Shown here piece by piece: positions 52,158 through 63,000 of a stretch of DNA of 64,000 nucleotides. The DNA is from Mycolicibacterium sp. P1-18. Lineage in GTDB: Bacteria > Actinomycetota > Actinomycetes > Mycobacteriales > Mycobacteriaceae. The number at the start of each line of letters is the position of its first letter. Position 1 is the stretch's first letter. The translations under genes were made by a program, and so were the position numbers. The stretch spans positions 62,001 through 126,000 of the forward strand of contig NZ_NPKR01000013.1 in assembly GCF_008329535.1 (NCBI RefSeq). Reading direction: 5' to 3'. The notes below the pieces were generated by a model that was given only the letters and a program-made list of their open reading frames with translations, did not search any database and had not been told where the DNA came from.

Positions 52158-53491
52158 CGGTCCAGCGCCCCAAGCGCCTCCAGCAGCAGCGCCTCCGAGG
52201 TCGCCGCCCGCTCGAGCACGCCCAGGTCGAGACTCTCGTCGACGCTGTGCGCCTGGGTGTCCGGATCCTCCACCCCGGTGACGAGGATCTTGGCGTCGGG
52301 GAAGGCCGCCGCGAACTCGGCGATGAACGGGATGGAGCCGCCGACCCCCATGTCGACGGGGTCGGTGCCCCAGGCCTGCCGGAAGGCTGCGCGGGCGGCG
52401 TCGTAGACGGGGCCGGTCGCGTCGATGGCGTACGGCTGGCCCAGATCACCGGGCGTCACGGTCACCCGGGCACCCCACGGCGCATGCTGCTCGAGGTGGC
52501 GGGTCAGCGCCTCCAGGTGGGCCCGGGCGTCACCGCCGGGGGCGACGCGCATGCTCACCTTGGCGCGGGCGCTCGGAATGAGGGTGTTCGACGACTTCGC
52601 GATCGACGTCGTGTCGACGCCGATGACCGTGATCGCCGGCTTGGCCCAGAGCCGCTCGGCGACCGGACCGGTGCCGATCTCGGTGACGCCGTCGAGCATC
52701 GCGGTCTCCCGGCGGACCTGCTCAGCCGGGTACTCCACGTCGGCCGCGGAGCCCGTGTGCAGCCGCTCGACCGCGACGTTGCCGTCGTCGTCGTGCAGGC
52801 TGGCCAGCAGGCGCACCAGAGCGCTCAGCGCGTCGGGCACCACGCCGCCCCACATCCCCGAGTGCAGGCCGTGATCCAGCGTGGCGACCTCGACGATGCA
52901 GTCGGCCAGCCCGCGCAGGGACACCGTGAGCGACGGAATCTCGGTGGTCCAGTTCATCGAGTCGGCGATGACGATGACGTCGGCGGCCAGCAGGTCTCGG
53001 TGCGCGGCGAGCAGGGCACTCAGGGACGGCGATCCCGACTCCTCCTCCCCCTCCACGAACACCGTGACGCCGACCGGCAGGTCGTCGCCGAAGGCACGGA
53101 TGGCCGCGAGGTGGGTGGCGATGCCCGCCTTGTCGTCGGCGGTGCCGCGGCCGTAGAGCCGGCCGTCGCGCTCGGTGGGTTCGAACGGCGCCGACGCCCA
53201 CTGCGACGCGTCGCCCTCGGGCTGCACGTCGTGGTGGGCGTACAGCAGGACCGTCGGGGCGCCCTCGGGTGCCGGGCGACGTGCGATGACCGCGGGCGCA
53301 CCGCCCTCGGCGACCGTGCGGACGTCGTCGAAACCGGCTTCGGACAACAACTTCGACACCATCTCCGCCGTGCGGTGCACCTCGTCGCGGCGGCCGTGGT
53401 CGGCCCAGACCGACTCGACGCGGACGAGGGCCTCGAGGTCGGCGCGGACGGAGGGCAGTACCGACTGGACGCGGGAGACGATGTCGCTCAT
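52154..53491 (-). CDS. M20-family metallopeptidase / dipeptidase
   Basis: A 445-residue zinc peptidase with the M20 metal sites: LLYAHHDVQP (His, with Asp) near residue 80, GRGTADDKAG near 113, FVEGEEESGSPS (catalytic Glu-Glu) near 147, ADSMNW near 177, and a late EDPDTQAHSVDESLDLG near 418. A lid domain lies between about 195 and 310. It equals Rv2522c. Substrates are probably short peptides or acyl amino acids. ATG 53491 is chosen because MSDIVSRVQS starts the domain; the frame upstream has no family similarity. A palindromic element separates it from acpS. Confidence 0.9.
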   Translation of the reverse strand: MSDIVSRVQSVLPSVRADLEALVRVESVWADHGRRDEVHRTAEMVSKLLSEAGFDDVRTVAEGGAPAVIARRPAPEGAPTVLLYAHHDVQPEGDASQWASAPFEPTERDGRLYGRGTADDKAGIATHLAAIRAFGDDLPVGVTVFVEGEEESGSPSLSALLAAHRDLLAADVIVIADSMNWTTEIPSLTVSLRGLADCIVEVATLDHGLHSGMWGGVVPDALSALVRLLASLHDDDGNVAVERLHTGSAADVEYPAEQVRRETAMLDGVTEIGTGPVAERLWAKPAITVIGVDTTSIAKSSNTLIPSARAKVSMRVAPGGDARAHLEALTRHLEQHAPWGARVTVTPGDLGQPYAIDATGPVYDAARAAFRQAWGTDPVDMGVGGSIPFIAEFAAAFPDAKILVTGVEDPDTQAHSVDESLDLGVLERAATSEALLLEALGALDR

Positions 53492-53532
53492 GCGTCGAGC
53501 GTAGTGCCCACACCTCCGCGCGAGCAGTCCGC

Positions 53533-53591
53533 GCGAGCAGACGCAAACGGCCCTCATTTGCTGGGAATGAGGGCCATTTGCGACTGCTCGC
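53533..53591. repeat. Long palindromic element (REP-like hairpin) between the M20 gene and acpS
   Basis: Two 26-base arms pair with only two mismatches: GCGAGCAG/CTGCTCGC, CGCAAA/TTTGCG and GGCCCTCATT/AATGAGGGCC around a 7-base loop. An extra direct copy of GCGCGAGCAG lies at 53518-53527. It may terminate acpS transcription and could be one copy of a dispersed repeat. Confidence 0.65.
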
Positions 53592-53599
53592 GGGGAGGG

Positions 53600-53992
53600 T
53601 TAGGCGGACTCCAGGATCGCCACCGCGGCCGCGGTGTCGCCGTCGTGGGTCAGCGACACGTGGATGGTGATGTCCTTGAGGTGCTCGGCGATGTCGCCGG
53701 ACAACCGCACCTTCGGCCGACCCCACATGTCGGTGACCACCTCGATGTCGCGGTGGATGTCCTCGGGCAGCACGGGCCGCTTGGAGAACCGCGACCCCGA
53801 CCACGCCTTGATCACGGCCTCCTTGGCCGCCCACCGGGCTGCCAGGTGCCGCGCCGCCGACGAACTCTTGTCGGCGGCGTCACGCCGCTCACCGGGGGTG
53901 AACGTCTCGGCGAACACCGTGCCCGGCTGATCGACCTGTTCGGCGAATTCCGAGATGGAGACCAGGTCGATGCCGACCCCGACGATGCTCAT
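53600..53992 (-). CDS. acpS: Holo-[acyl-carrier-protein] synthase AcpS
   Basis: A 130-residue phosphopantetheinyl transferase that transfers the 4'-phosphopantetheine of CoA to a serine of the ACP domain of FAS-I. The Mg/CoA residues are Asp9 in VGVGIDL and Glu58 in RWAAKEAVIKAW. ATG 53992 starts MSIVGVGID as in family members. It is 55 bases downstream of fas on the same strand and is the equivalent of Rv2523c, so enzyme and target are co-expressed. Confidence 0.95.
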   Translation of the reverse strand: MSIVGVGIDLVSISEFAEQVDQPGTVFAETFTPGERRDAADKSSSAARHLAARWAAKEAVIKAWSGSRFSKRPVLPEDIHRDIEVVTDMWGRPKVRLSGDIAEHLKDITIHVSLTHDGDTAAAVAILESA

Positions 53993-54047
53993 GGCAGGAA
54001 CGCTAGCCGAGCCCGGCAGTGAGTCCGCAGCAGCCTCCCGCAGGGCC

Positions 54048-57000
54048 TCACGCCCCATACCAACCATCCTTGCCGAGCCGCGACTCGGGATCGAGCAGCA
54101 TGTTCGCTTCCTGACGCTTCTCCGGTGAATCGTGGTTGAAACGACGATCGGCCGGCTTCTCGTACATGGCCGGTCCGCCGGCGATCGCCGACGCCAACCG
54201 CCGCTGGCCTTCCAGCACACGGCCGTTGGCGCGCGCCTGGTAGTCCTCCCGCTGCTCCGGGCTCAGCGCAGCCAGGAAGGCCTGCGGGTGAACCAGGGCC
54301 ACCAGACCCGACACGTGCCCGAAGCCGAGGCTGGTGATGAGACCGGCCTTCATCGGGAATTCGCCTGCCATCTCCAGGGTTTCGCGCACCCACACGAAGT
54401 GCGAGGCGTGCGCCATCTCCTCGTCGACGCAATCCAGGCTCCGGTTGGGCGGAATCACGCCGTCGCGCAGCATCTGGCACATGCCCATGATCTGGAACGC
54501 CGCCGCACCGCCCTTGGAATGACCGGTCAGGCTCTTCTGACTGACGATGAACAACGGGTTGCCCGGTGAGCGTCCCATCGCCGCCGCGAGCCGTTCGTGC
54601 AACTCGGTCTCGTTGGGATCGTTGGCCAGAGTCGACGTGTCGTGCTTGGAGATCACGGCGATGTCGTCAGCGCCCACCCCGAGCTTGGCCAGCGACCTGG
54701 ACAGCTCGGACTGCTTGCCGCCGCGTCCCGCGCCCAGGGCGCCGAGACCCGGTGCCGGGATCGACGTGTGCACGCCGTCACCGAACGAGGACACGTAGCC
54801 CACGACCGCCAGCACCGGCAGTCCCATCTCGAGGGCGAGATCGCCGCGGGCCAGCAGGATCGTGCCGCCACCCTGCCCCTCGACGAAGCCGAGGCGACGC
54901 CGGTCGTTGCCGCGGGAGAACCTGGCGTCGCTGATGCCCTTGGCGCGCATCACTTCGGTGTCCGCGGTCGCGGCCATGTCGCCGAAGCCGATGATGGCCT
55001 CCAGCGTCAGGTCGTCGTAGCCACCCGCGACCACGAACTCGGCCTTGCCGAGGCGGATCTTGTCCACGCCCTCCTCGACCGACACCGCGGTCGTCGCGCA
55101 TGCGCCGACCGGATGGATCATCGCGCCGTAGCTGCCGATGTAGGACTGGACGACGTGGCCTGCCATGACGTTTGGCAGGACCTCCTGCAGGATGTCGTTC
55201 GGCTTGTTCTTGCCCAGCAGGTTGCCGTGGTACATGGTCTGCATCGACGTCATGCCGCCCATGCCGGTGCCCTGCGTGCTGGCGACCAGGCTCGGGTGCA
55301 CCCACCGCATCAACTCGGTGGGCGTGAAGCCCGAGGACAGGAACGCGTCGACGGTCGTGACGAGGTTCCACAGCGCCAGCCGGTCGATCGAGTTCACCAT
55401 GTCCTGGCTGACGCCGTAGACGGTGGGATCGAACCCGGTCGGGATCTGAGCACCCACGGTCCGCGACAGCTTCACCTTGCGGGGCACCCGGATCTCGGTG
55501 CCCGCCTTGCGCGTCACCTGCCAGTCACCGCCGCCGGGGACCGGCGAGATGACGGTGTGCTCCGGATCGAATCCGACGAAGGCACGGGCGTCCGCCTCGG
55601 ACGACACCGCGAAGGTGAAGTCCTTGTCCAGGAAGACCGAAACGAGCAGCGGCGCAGAGAGATCCGCGTCGATGACGCCGTCCGGAACGAACTCACGGAT
55701 GCCCACCCGCTCGATGACGGCGTCGTGGTAGCGCTCCACCAGCTCGCCCTCGTCGATCAGGTCGCCGGAGGCGGTGTCATACCAACCCGGCTTCGGGTCG
55801 TCCTCCCACTTGACCAGGCCGGTGGTCCAGGCGAGCTCCAGAACGCCTGCGGCGGAGAGCTCTCCGGACACCTCGGCCTCGAAGCGGGTCCGCGACGAGC
55901 CGTACGGCCCGATCTCGGCGCCACCGACGATGACGACCATGTCGGCGGGGTCGACGTCGAGGTCGTCCCATGCCGGCGGCGGCGCAGCGGCGTATCCGCG
56001 CGGAGGCGACGGAAGGGCCTTGATGGTGCCCGACTCGTCGTCGGAGTCCGACGCCGCGCTGCTCTCGGCAGCCATGTCCTCACGGGCCTTGGCGGCCAGT
56101 TCGCCCATGTCGATGTCGATCTCACCGAGCCCACCGGTCAGGTCGGCGTGGATCGGCGCACGCGCCGCGGCCACCTTCGACTCGATGTCGCACAGGGCAA
56201 GCAGCATGGCGGCCATCTGCTCGGTGGTGTACGTCGTCACGCCGGCCTCTTCGACCGCGCCGACGATGGCGTCGTTGTGACCCATCAGCCCGGTGCCCTT
56301 GGTCCAGCCAATCAGGGCGTGGGCCAACGACACTCGCTGAGACCACGAGGTCTCGGCCTTCCAGCGCGTCACCAGGGCGTCCAGTGCGGACTTGGCTTCG
56401 CCGTAGGCACCGTCGCCACCGAACATGCCGCGGTTCGGCGAACCCGGCAGCACCACGTGCAGACGGGACGCGATGTCACGCTCCGAACCGATGTGCGAGA
56501 GCCCGCCGATGAGCCGTTGCACGGCCCACAGCAGAACCTTCATCTCCATCTCCGAGCGCGCACCGGCCTCGGACATGTCACCGGCCACCCGCGGCGCCGC
56601 GAACGGGAACAGCAGCGTCGGGGTCAGGGCGTCCTTCAGGTGGATCGACTTGGGCCCGAGGCTCTCGGACTGCTCGTTGCCAATCCAGCTGACGAGCGCG
56701 TCGATGTCGCTGTAGGAGGCCATGTTCGCCGGGATGACCCACAGCGTCGCGCCGAAGCGCGCGTGGTCGCGGTAGAGCTCCTTGTAGAAGGACAACCGGT
56801 CGTCGTCCAGCTTCGAGGTGGTCGCGATGACCGTGGCGCCACCGTCGAGCAGCTGCGCCACGATCGACGCCGCGATGGAGCCCTTGGAGGCACCCGTGAC
56901 GACGGCGATCTCGTCGCAGTAGCGACCGGTGCCGGGGTTCTCCGCACCGGTGGCCGCGCGGCCGTAGAGCGACGCGTGCACGTTGCGTCCCGCCGCCAAC

Positions 57001-60000
57001 GCCTTGCCCTGCCACCAACTGGCCTGGCTGGCGACGACGTGACCTGCGGCCTCGAAGCGCTCGGAGAGCCGCGACCAGTCCGCGTCGACCTCGTCCTCGC
57101 TGGTCAACCACAGCCGGGCCAGGTCTTCGCGCGCACTCGCCCAGCGGTCGTCGAACAGCACCGCCTTGCGGCCGTCGAACGTCGGGGCGACCAAACGTGG
57201 CCAGTCCGAACCGAGTTCGGCGGAGACCAGGTCGACCAGGTCGGCGTCGCTGACCGTCTCGTCGACGTTCACCGGAGCGTCGACGCCGAGCTGACCGAGG
57301 ATCAGCCGCGCGGCCGAGGCCAACACGCCGTCGCGGCCGGTGACCTTCTCGGCGAACTCGGTCAGCGCCGCGGAGTCCACGACGCCTCCCCCGGCGCCGC
57401 CGGCCGAGGGCAGCGACACCGCGATGCCGCGACGGGCGGCGACGGCGGCGACGGCCGCGTCGACGACCCGGTCCACGGTGGCCGCGTCGGGTAGGGCGCC
57501 GTCGTGCAGGTGGCCGAGGTTGCCGCCACGGACGCTGGTGCCCTCACGGGTGCCCAGCACCAATTCCATGGTGACGTGCTTGACCCAGCCGTCGCCCAGT
57601 TCCCAATCCTTCTTGACGCGTTCGGCGATCGCGGCGGGGCGCTTGCCCGAGGGGCCGAGCACCGTGCGCAGCTGGTCGTTGACCGCGTCGGAGAGCACGG
57701 GGCCGTACGGCTTGTAGGTACGGGCCAGCTTGGTGACCTGAGCCTTGAGCCCGGCCAGGTCGGCTTCGGCGGCACCGTCGATGGCGCCGAGGTTGAGCTC
57801 GGAGCCGAGGTCGACGAGCAGCTGGTTGCGCCGCGAGGACGCACCGTCGGTGATGGACTCGATGGAGTCCAGCGGCTCGATCTGGTCGACGTGCATCTTG
57901 GCCGACAGGGCGATCAGCGACAGCGTCGCGTCGTCGGCGCCGAACGCGATGTCGTCCGGGCGCGGACCACCCGACGGCGCGGCCGGTGCCGCCGCGGGTG
58001 TGGCGGGGGCAGCGGCGGCGGGCGCCGACTCGGCGGCCGGCTCGGCAGACGCGGTGTCCTGCTCCAGATCCGGTTCCGGGTCGGTGTCGGTCGCGAACAG
58101 GACCGCGGCGTCACGCTCGGTGTTGAGCACTTCGGTCGTGTTGTGCGAGTACTCCGGCAGCTTCAGCGTGTTGGTGGCCAGACCGGCGACCGTCGGCGCG
58201 TTCTTCACGCCGATCTCGACGAAGCGCTCGATGCCGAGTCCGCCCGCGGCCTCCTCGATGAAGAGCAGGTCCTGAGTCTCGATCCAGCGCACCGGGCTGG
58301 CGAACTGCCAGGCCAGCAGCTCGATGACGACCTTGCGGCACAGCTCGCGCGGCCGCTCGGTGAGCCAGGTGTCGTAGTCGGCGAGGATCTCGTCGAGCGG
58401 CTCGGCCGGCACCAGGTCGCGAATCTCCTCGATGAAGTCGCGGTCCATGGTGAACGGCCGCGGCACCAGGTTCGGGATGTACTTTCCGACCAGCAGCGCG
58501 GGATCCGCGTCGCGCGGCATGACCCGCTCCAGCGAGCGCCGGAAGTCGGCGACGCCGACGCGCAGCACCTCGGAGTGGAACGGCACGTCGATGCCGGGCA
58601 CCAGGATGAACGAGCGCTTGCCACCGGAGATCTCGCGGCGCTTCTCGACCTCTTCCTCGAGGACCTCCAGACCGCGGACCGTGCCGGCGATCGCGTACTG
58701 CGAACCGCGCAGGTTGTAGTTCACGATCTGCAGGAATTCGCCCGTGCGCTCGGCGATCTCGGCGACCCAGTCGGTGACGTCGTCGTCGTCGAGGTCGATC
58801 TGGCTCGGCCGGATCGCGGCCAGCCGGTAGTTCGACCGGCCGTTCTCGTCACGCGGCACGATGTCGTGCATCTTGCTGCCGCGGTGGAAGACCACCTCGA
58901 GCAGCGCCTCGAGCGGGTAGACGCCCGACACGCACGCCAGCGCGGTGTATTCGCCGACGGAGTGGCCGCAGGCGATCGCACCCTCGACGAACGCACCCTG
59001 CTCGCGCATCTCGGCGACCTGGGCCGCGGCGACGGTGGCCATCGCGACCTGGGTGAACTGCGTCAGGTACAGCACGCCCTCGGGGTGGTGGTAGTGCACG
59101 CCGCTGGCGATCAGGCTGGTCGGGTTGTCGCGCACCACGTGCAGCACCGAGAAGCCCAGCGTCTCGCGGGTGAACTTGTCGGCGGTGTCCCACACCTTGC
59201 GGGCGGCCTTGGACCGGGCGCGGACCTCCATGCCCATGCCCTTGGACTGGATGCCCTGGCCGGGGAAGGCGTAGACGGTCTTGGGCGCGGCCAGCTGGGC
59301 CGTCGCCGACATCACCAGGTCGGTGCCGACCTTCGCGGTGACCTCGATGATCTCGGCGCCGCGGTCGATGCCGACCCGGTCGACCCGGAAGTCGATCTCG
59401 TCGCCGGGCATGACCATGCCGAGGAAGCGCGAGGTCCAGCCGACCAGACGTGCGGGCGGGGTCGCCCGGCCGTCGGTCGCGGTGACGACGTGCTGCGCGG
59501 CGGCCGAGAGCCACATGCCGTGCACGATGGGCGACTTCAGCCCGGCGAGCAGTGCGGCGGCGCGGTCGGTGTGGATGGGGTTGTGGTCACCGGAGACCAC
59601 GGCGAACGCACTCATGTCGGTCGGCGCGGTGACCGAGACGTCACGACGGCGACGGCGCGGGGTGTCGGTCGCGTTGTCGGTGATCGCGCCACCGGCCTGG
59701 GCCGGATCGGTCAGTGCGACGGCACCGGTGCGGCCACGGATCGCGAAACGCTCCTCGAGCGTGGCGAGTTCGGTTCCCTCGGAGTCGCGGATCGTCACCG
59801 ACACGGGGACGACGCGACCGACCTCGGTGTCGACCGCAGCGGAAGCCGTTGCGGTGACGGTCAATTCGCTCTTCGCCGTCGGCATGGGCGCCAGCAGGTG
59901 CGCGGCGTGGTCGAGGTGGACCAGGCTGAGCAGGCCTTCGACGACCGGGAAACCGGTCTCGGTGACCGCGGCCCCGATGACGGAGAACACGGCCGGCCAG

Positions 60001-63000
60001 CAGCGGCCGACCAGCGCGTCGGGCACCAGCGTCAGCCCGGGCGCCAGCGGGGCGCCGAACGTCGCGGTGACGCCGGTGTGGTCGGCGACCTCCTCGGGAT
60101 CCCAGGAGACGGTGACCGTCGTGCTGTCGTCGGAGACCGGCGGCAGCGCGTCCACGCCGTCGACCCCCGCGGCGATGGACAGCACGGCGCGCATGGCGTC
60201 CGAGGCGTCCTCGGTGGTGACGACCGGCATGCCGCCGTCGACCGTGGTGGCCGGCAGCGTGAAGCGGATGGTGATCCAGATGTCGGACAGCGGCACGCTC
60301 AACACGACGTGCTCACCGCTGAGTTCGAGCCGCGAGCCGGTCGACGCGTGAGTCGCGGCCCGATTCTCGTTGACCTGCCACTCGTTTGGCGCACCAATGC
60401 GGTGCACCGGGTTGATCGCGGCGCGGCCTGCCCACAGGACGTCGGGCGAATCGAGGACGACGCCCAGCGGACCGGTCACGTCGGCACGAGCCTGACGGCG
60501 CGACACCACCGACGTCGGCTCCGCACCGGAGGCGAGCACCTCGTCGACCGAGGCCTTCTCGAACCGGTCGAGCAGATCGCCGACGGGCTCGTCGACGCGG
60601 GTGATGCCCAAGACGGCTTCGGTGCCGGGGATGACGCAGACCTGGTCGGCGGTGTACCGCGCGTCGTGCGCCTGCCACAGCGAGTCGCTGCGCCACCAAC
60701 GCCGGACGTCCTTGTCGATGACCGGCACGAAGTTGACCGGCTTGCCAAGCGTCTTGCAGAGGGTGATGAAGAACGGCACGTCGGCCGGGTGCAGCTTGAC
60801 GTCTTCGGCGTCGGGGTACCGCGCCAGCAGCGAGGTCAGGGCGCGCTCAGGATCCTCGAGCAGCGCTTCACCTTCCGCGTCGGCGGTGAAGAGGGTCTCG
60901 ATCGGACCGGAGTCCAGCGGGTGCAGTCGCGCCTCGGCGCGCTTGAGCATCTCGGCGAAGCGATCGCGCCAGCTGCCGTCCAGCCACGGCGAATCGGGGC
61001 GCTTGGTGTCCGCGGTGCTGTCGCCGTCGCCGATGGCGAGCTCGACGTAGCGCCGCAGCCACTGCAGGTAGGTCATGTCCGCCACGTCGCCGAAGTACGG
61101 CTTGGCGGTCAGCGCCATCGCGGCGATGATCTCGTCGCGGCGCTCCGCCACGGCGTCGACGTCACCGGCGACGTCGTCGAGCAGACGACCGCAGCGCGAC
61201 GCCGCGTTGTCGATCTCGTGAATGTCGGCACCGAGCTGGCTGCGCCCGGATGCCATGCCGCCCTGCGCCTTTCCGGCGCCGACCCACTGCTCGGTTCCGG
61301 TGGTGTCGACCAGCAGCTGCTTGACCGCGGGCGAGGTGGTGGCCTCCAGAGCGGCCATCGTGGCGGTGCCGACCAGGATGCCGTCGACCGGCATGATTGG
61401 GAAGCCGTAGGCCTGCGCCCACTTACCGGACAGGTACTCGGCGGCCCGCTCGGGCGTGCCGATGCCGCCACCGACGCACAGCGTGATGTTGGACAGCTTG
61501 CGGAGGTCTCCGTAGGTGGAGATCAGCAGGTCGTCGAGGTCCTCCCACGAGTGGTGACCGCCCGCGCGGCCGCCCTCGACGTGGACGATGACCTCGCGGT
61601 CGGGGACCTCGGCGGCAATCTTGATGACCGACTTGATCTGCTCGACGGTGCCCGGCTTGAAGCACACGTAGGCGAGGCCGACCTCGTTGAGCTCCTCGAT
61701 GATGGCGACGGCCTCGTCGAGTTCGGGGATGCCTGCACTGACGACCACGCCGTCGAAGGGGGCGCCGGACTGGCGGGCCTTCTGCACCAGGCGCTTGCCG
61801 CCCACCTGCAGCTTCCACAGGTAAGGGTCGAGGAACAGGGTGTTGAACTGGACCGCACGGCCCGGCTCGAGCAGCTCGGTCAGTTCGGCGACGCGCCGGT
61901 CGAAGATCGGCTCGGTGACCTGACCGCCACCGGCCAGCTCGGCCCAGTGGCCGGCGTTGGCCGCCGCGGCGACGATCTTGGCGTCGACCGTGGTGGGGGT
62001 CATGCCGGCCAGCAGCATCGGCGAGCGGCCCGTGAGCCGGGTGAACTTGGTGGAGAGCTTGACCGAGCCGTCCGGCAGCGAGATGACCGACGGCGCATAG
62101 CTCGACCACGCCGGGACGACCTCGGGGGCGGCTCCGACGGTGAACAGGTTGCGCTGCCCGGCCCGGGTGGCCGCGGGCACGATGCCGACGCCGAGGCCGC
62201 GGATGACCGGGGCGGTGACGCGGGTGATGGTGTCGCTGGGGCCCAGGTCAACGATCCACCGGGCGCCGGAGTCGTGCAGGCGCTCGACCTCGTCGACCCA
62301 GTCGAACGGATCGGTGAAGATCGCCTTGGCGAAGTGGTGCAGCAGTTCGGAGTCGATGGCGAGCTTCTCGCCCCAGCCGTCGACGACGTCGATCGCGTCG
62401 GCCAGTCGCGGCGTGTGGAAGCCGACCTCGACCTGGATGCCGTGGAAGACGGGGCTGAAGACGGCGCCGCCGCGGAGCTTGTTCTTGCGCTCCGCCTCTT
62501 CCTTCTCGGTGATCTTGCTGCAGTACAGCTCGAAGCGGGCCAGCTGCTCGGGGGTGCCGGTGATGACGACCGAGCGCCTGCCGTTGCGGATGGACAGCAC
62601 GGGCGGCAGCACGGTGCGCACGTCGGTGGAGAACTCCTCGAGGAGTTCGGCGATGCGGGCGGGGTCGACGTTGGTCACCGACACCATCGGCGACTTGTCG
62701 CCACGGCCGACCATGCCGCGCCGGCGCGAGACCAGGGAGCCGGCCGCTCCGATCAGCTGCAGCATGGCGAGCAGTTCGGCGTCGCGCGTGCCATTGGCCT
62801 TGAGCGCCTCGCAGGCGACGATGCCCTGGCTGTGTCCGGCTGTCGCCACGGGCGGGGTGCCGTAGAGGTCGAGGCCCTGGCGCATGGAGGCACGGATGGC
62901 GGCGAGTTGGGTCAGCAGGATGCCGGGACCGGAGATCGCGGCGGTGGTGAGCTGCTTGGCGGTCGGCAACGGCTCGTCGGCGGCGAGCGCGCGCACCCAC

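Noticed and set aside
54597..57494. Second long antisense frame (965 codons) opposite fas
   Set aside because: Same codon shadow; the translation is low-complexity and no family is recognisable.
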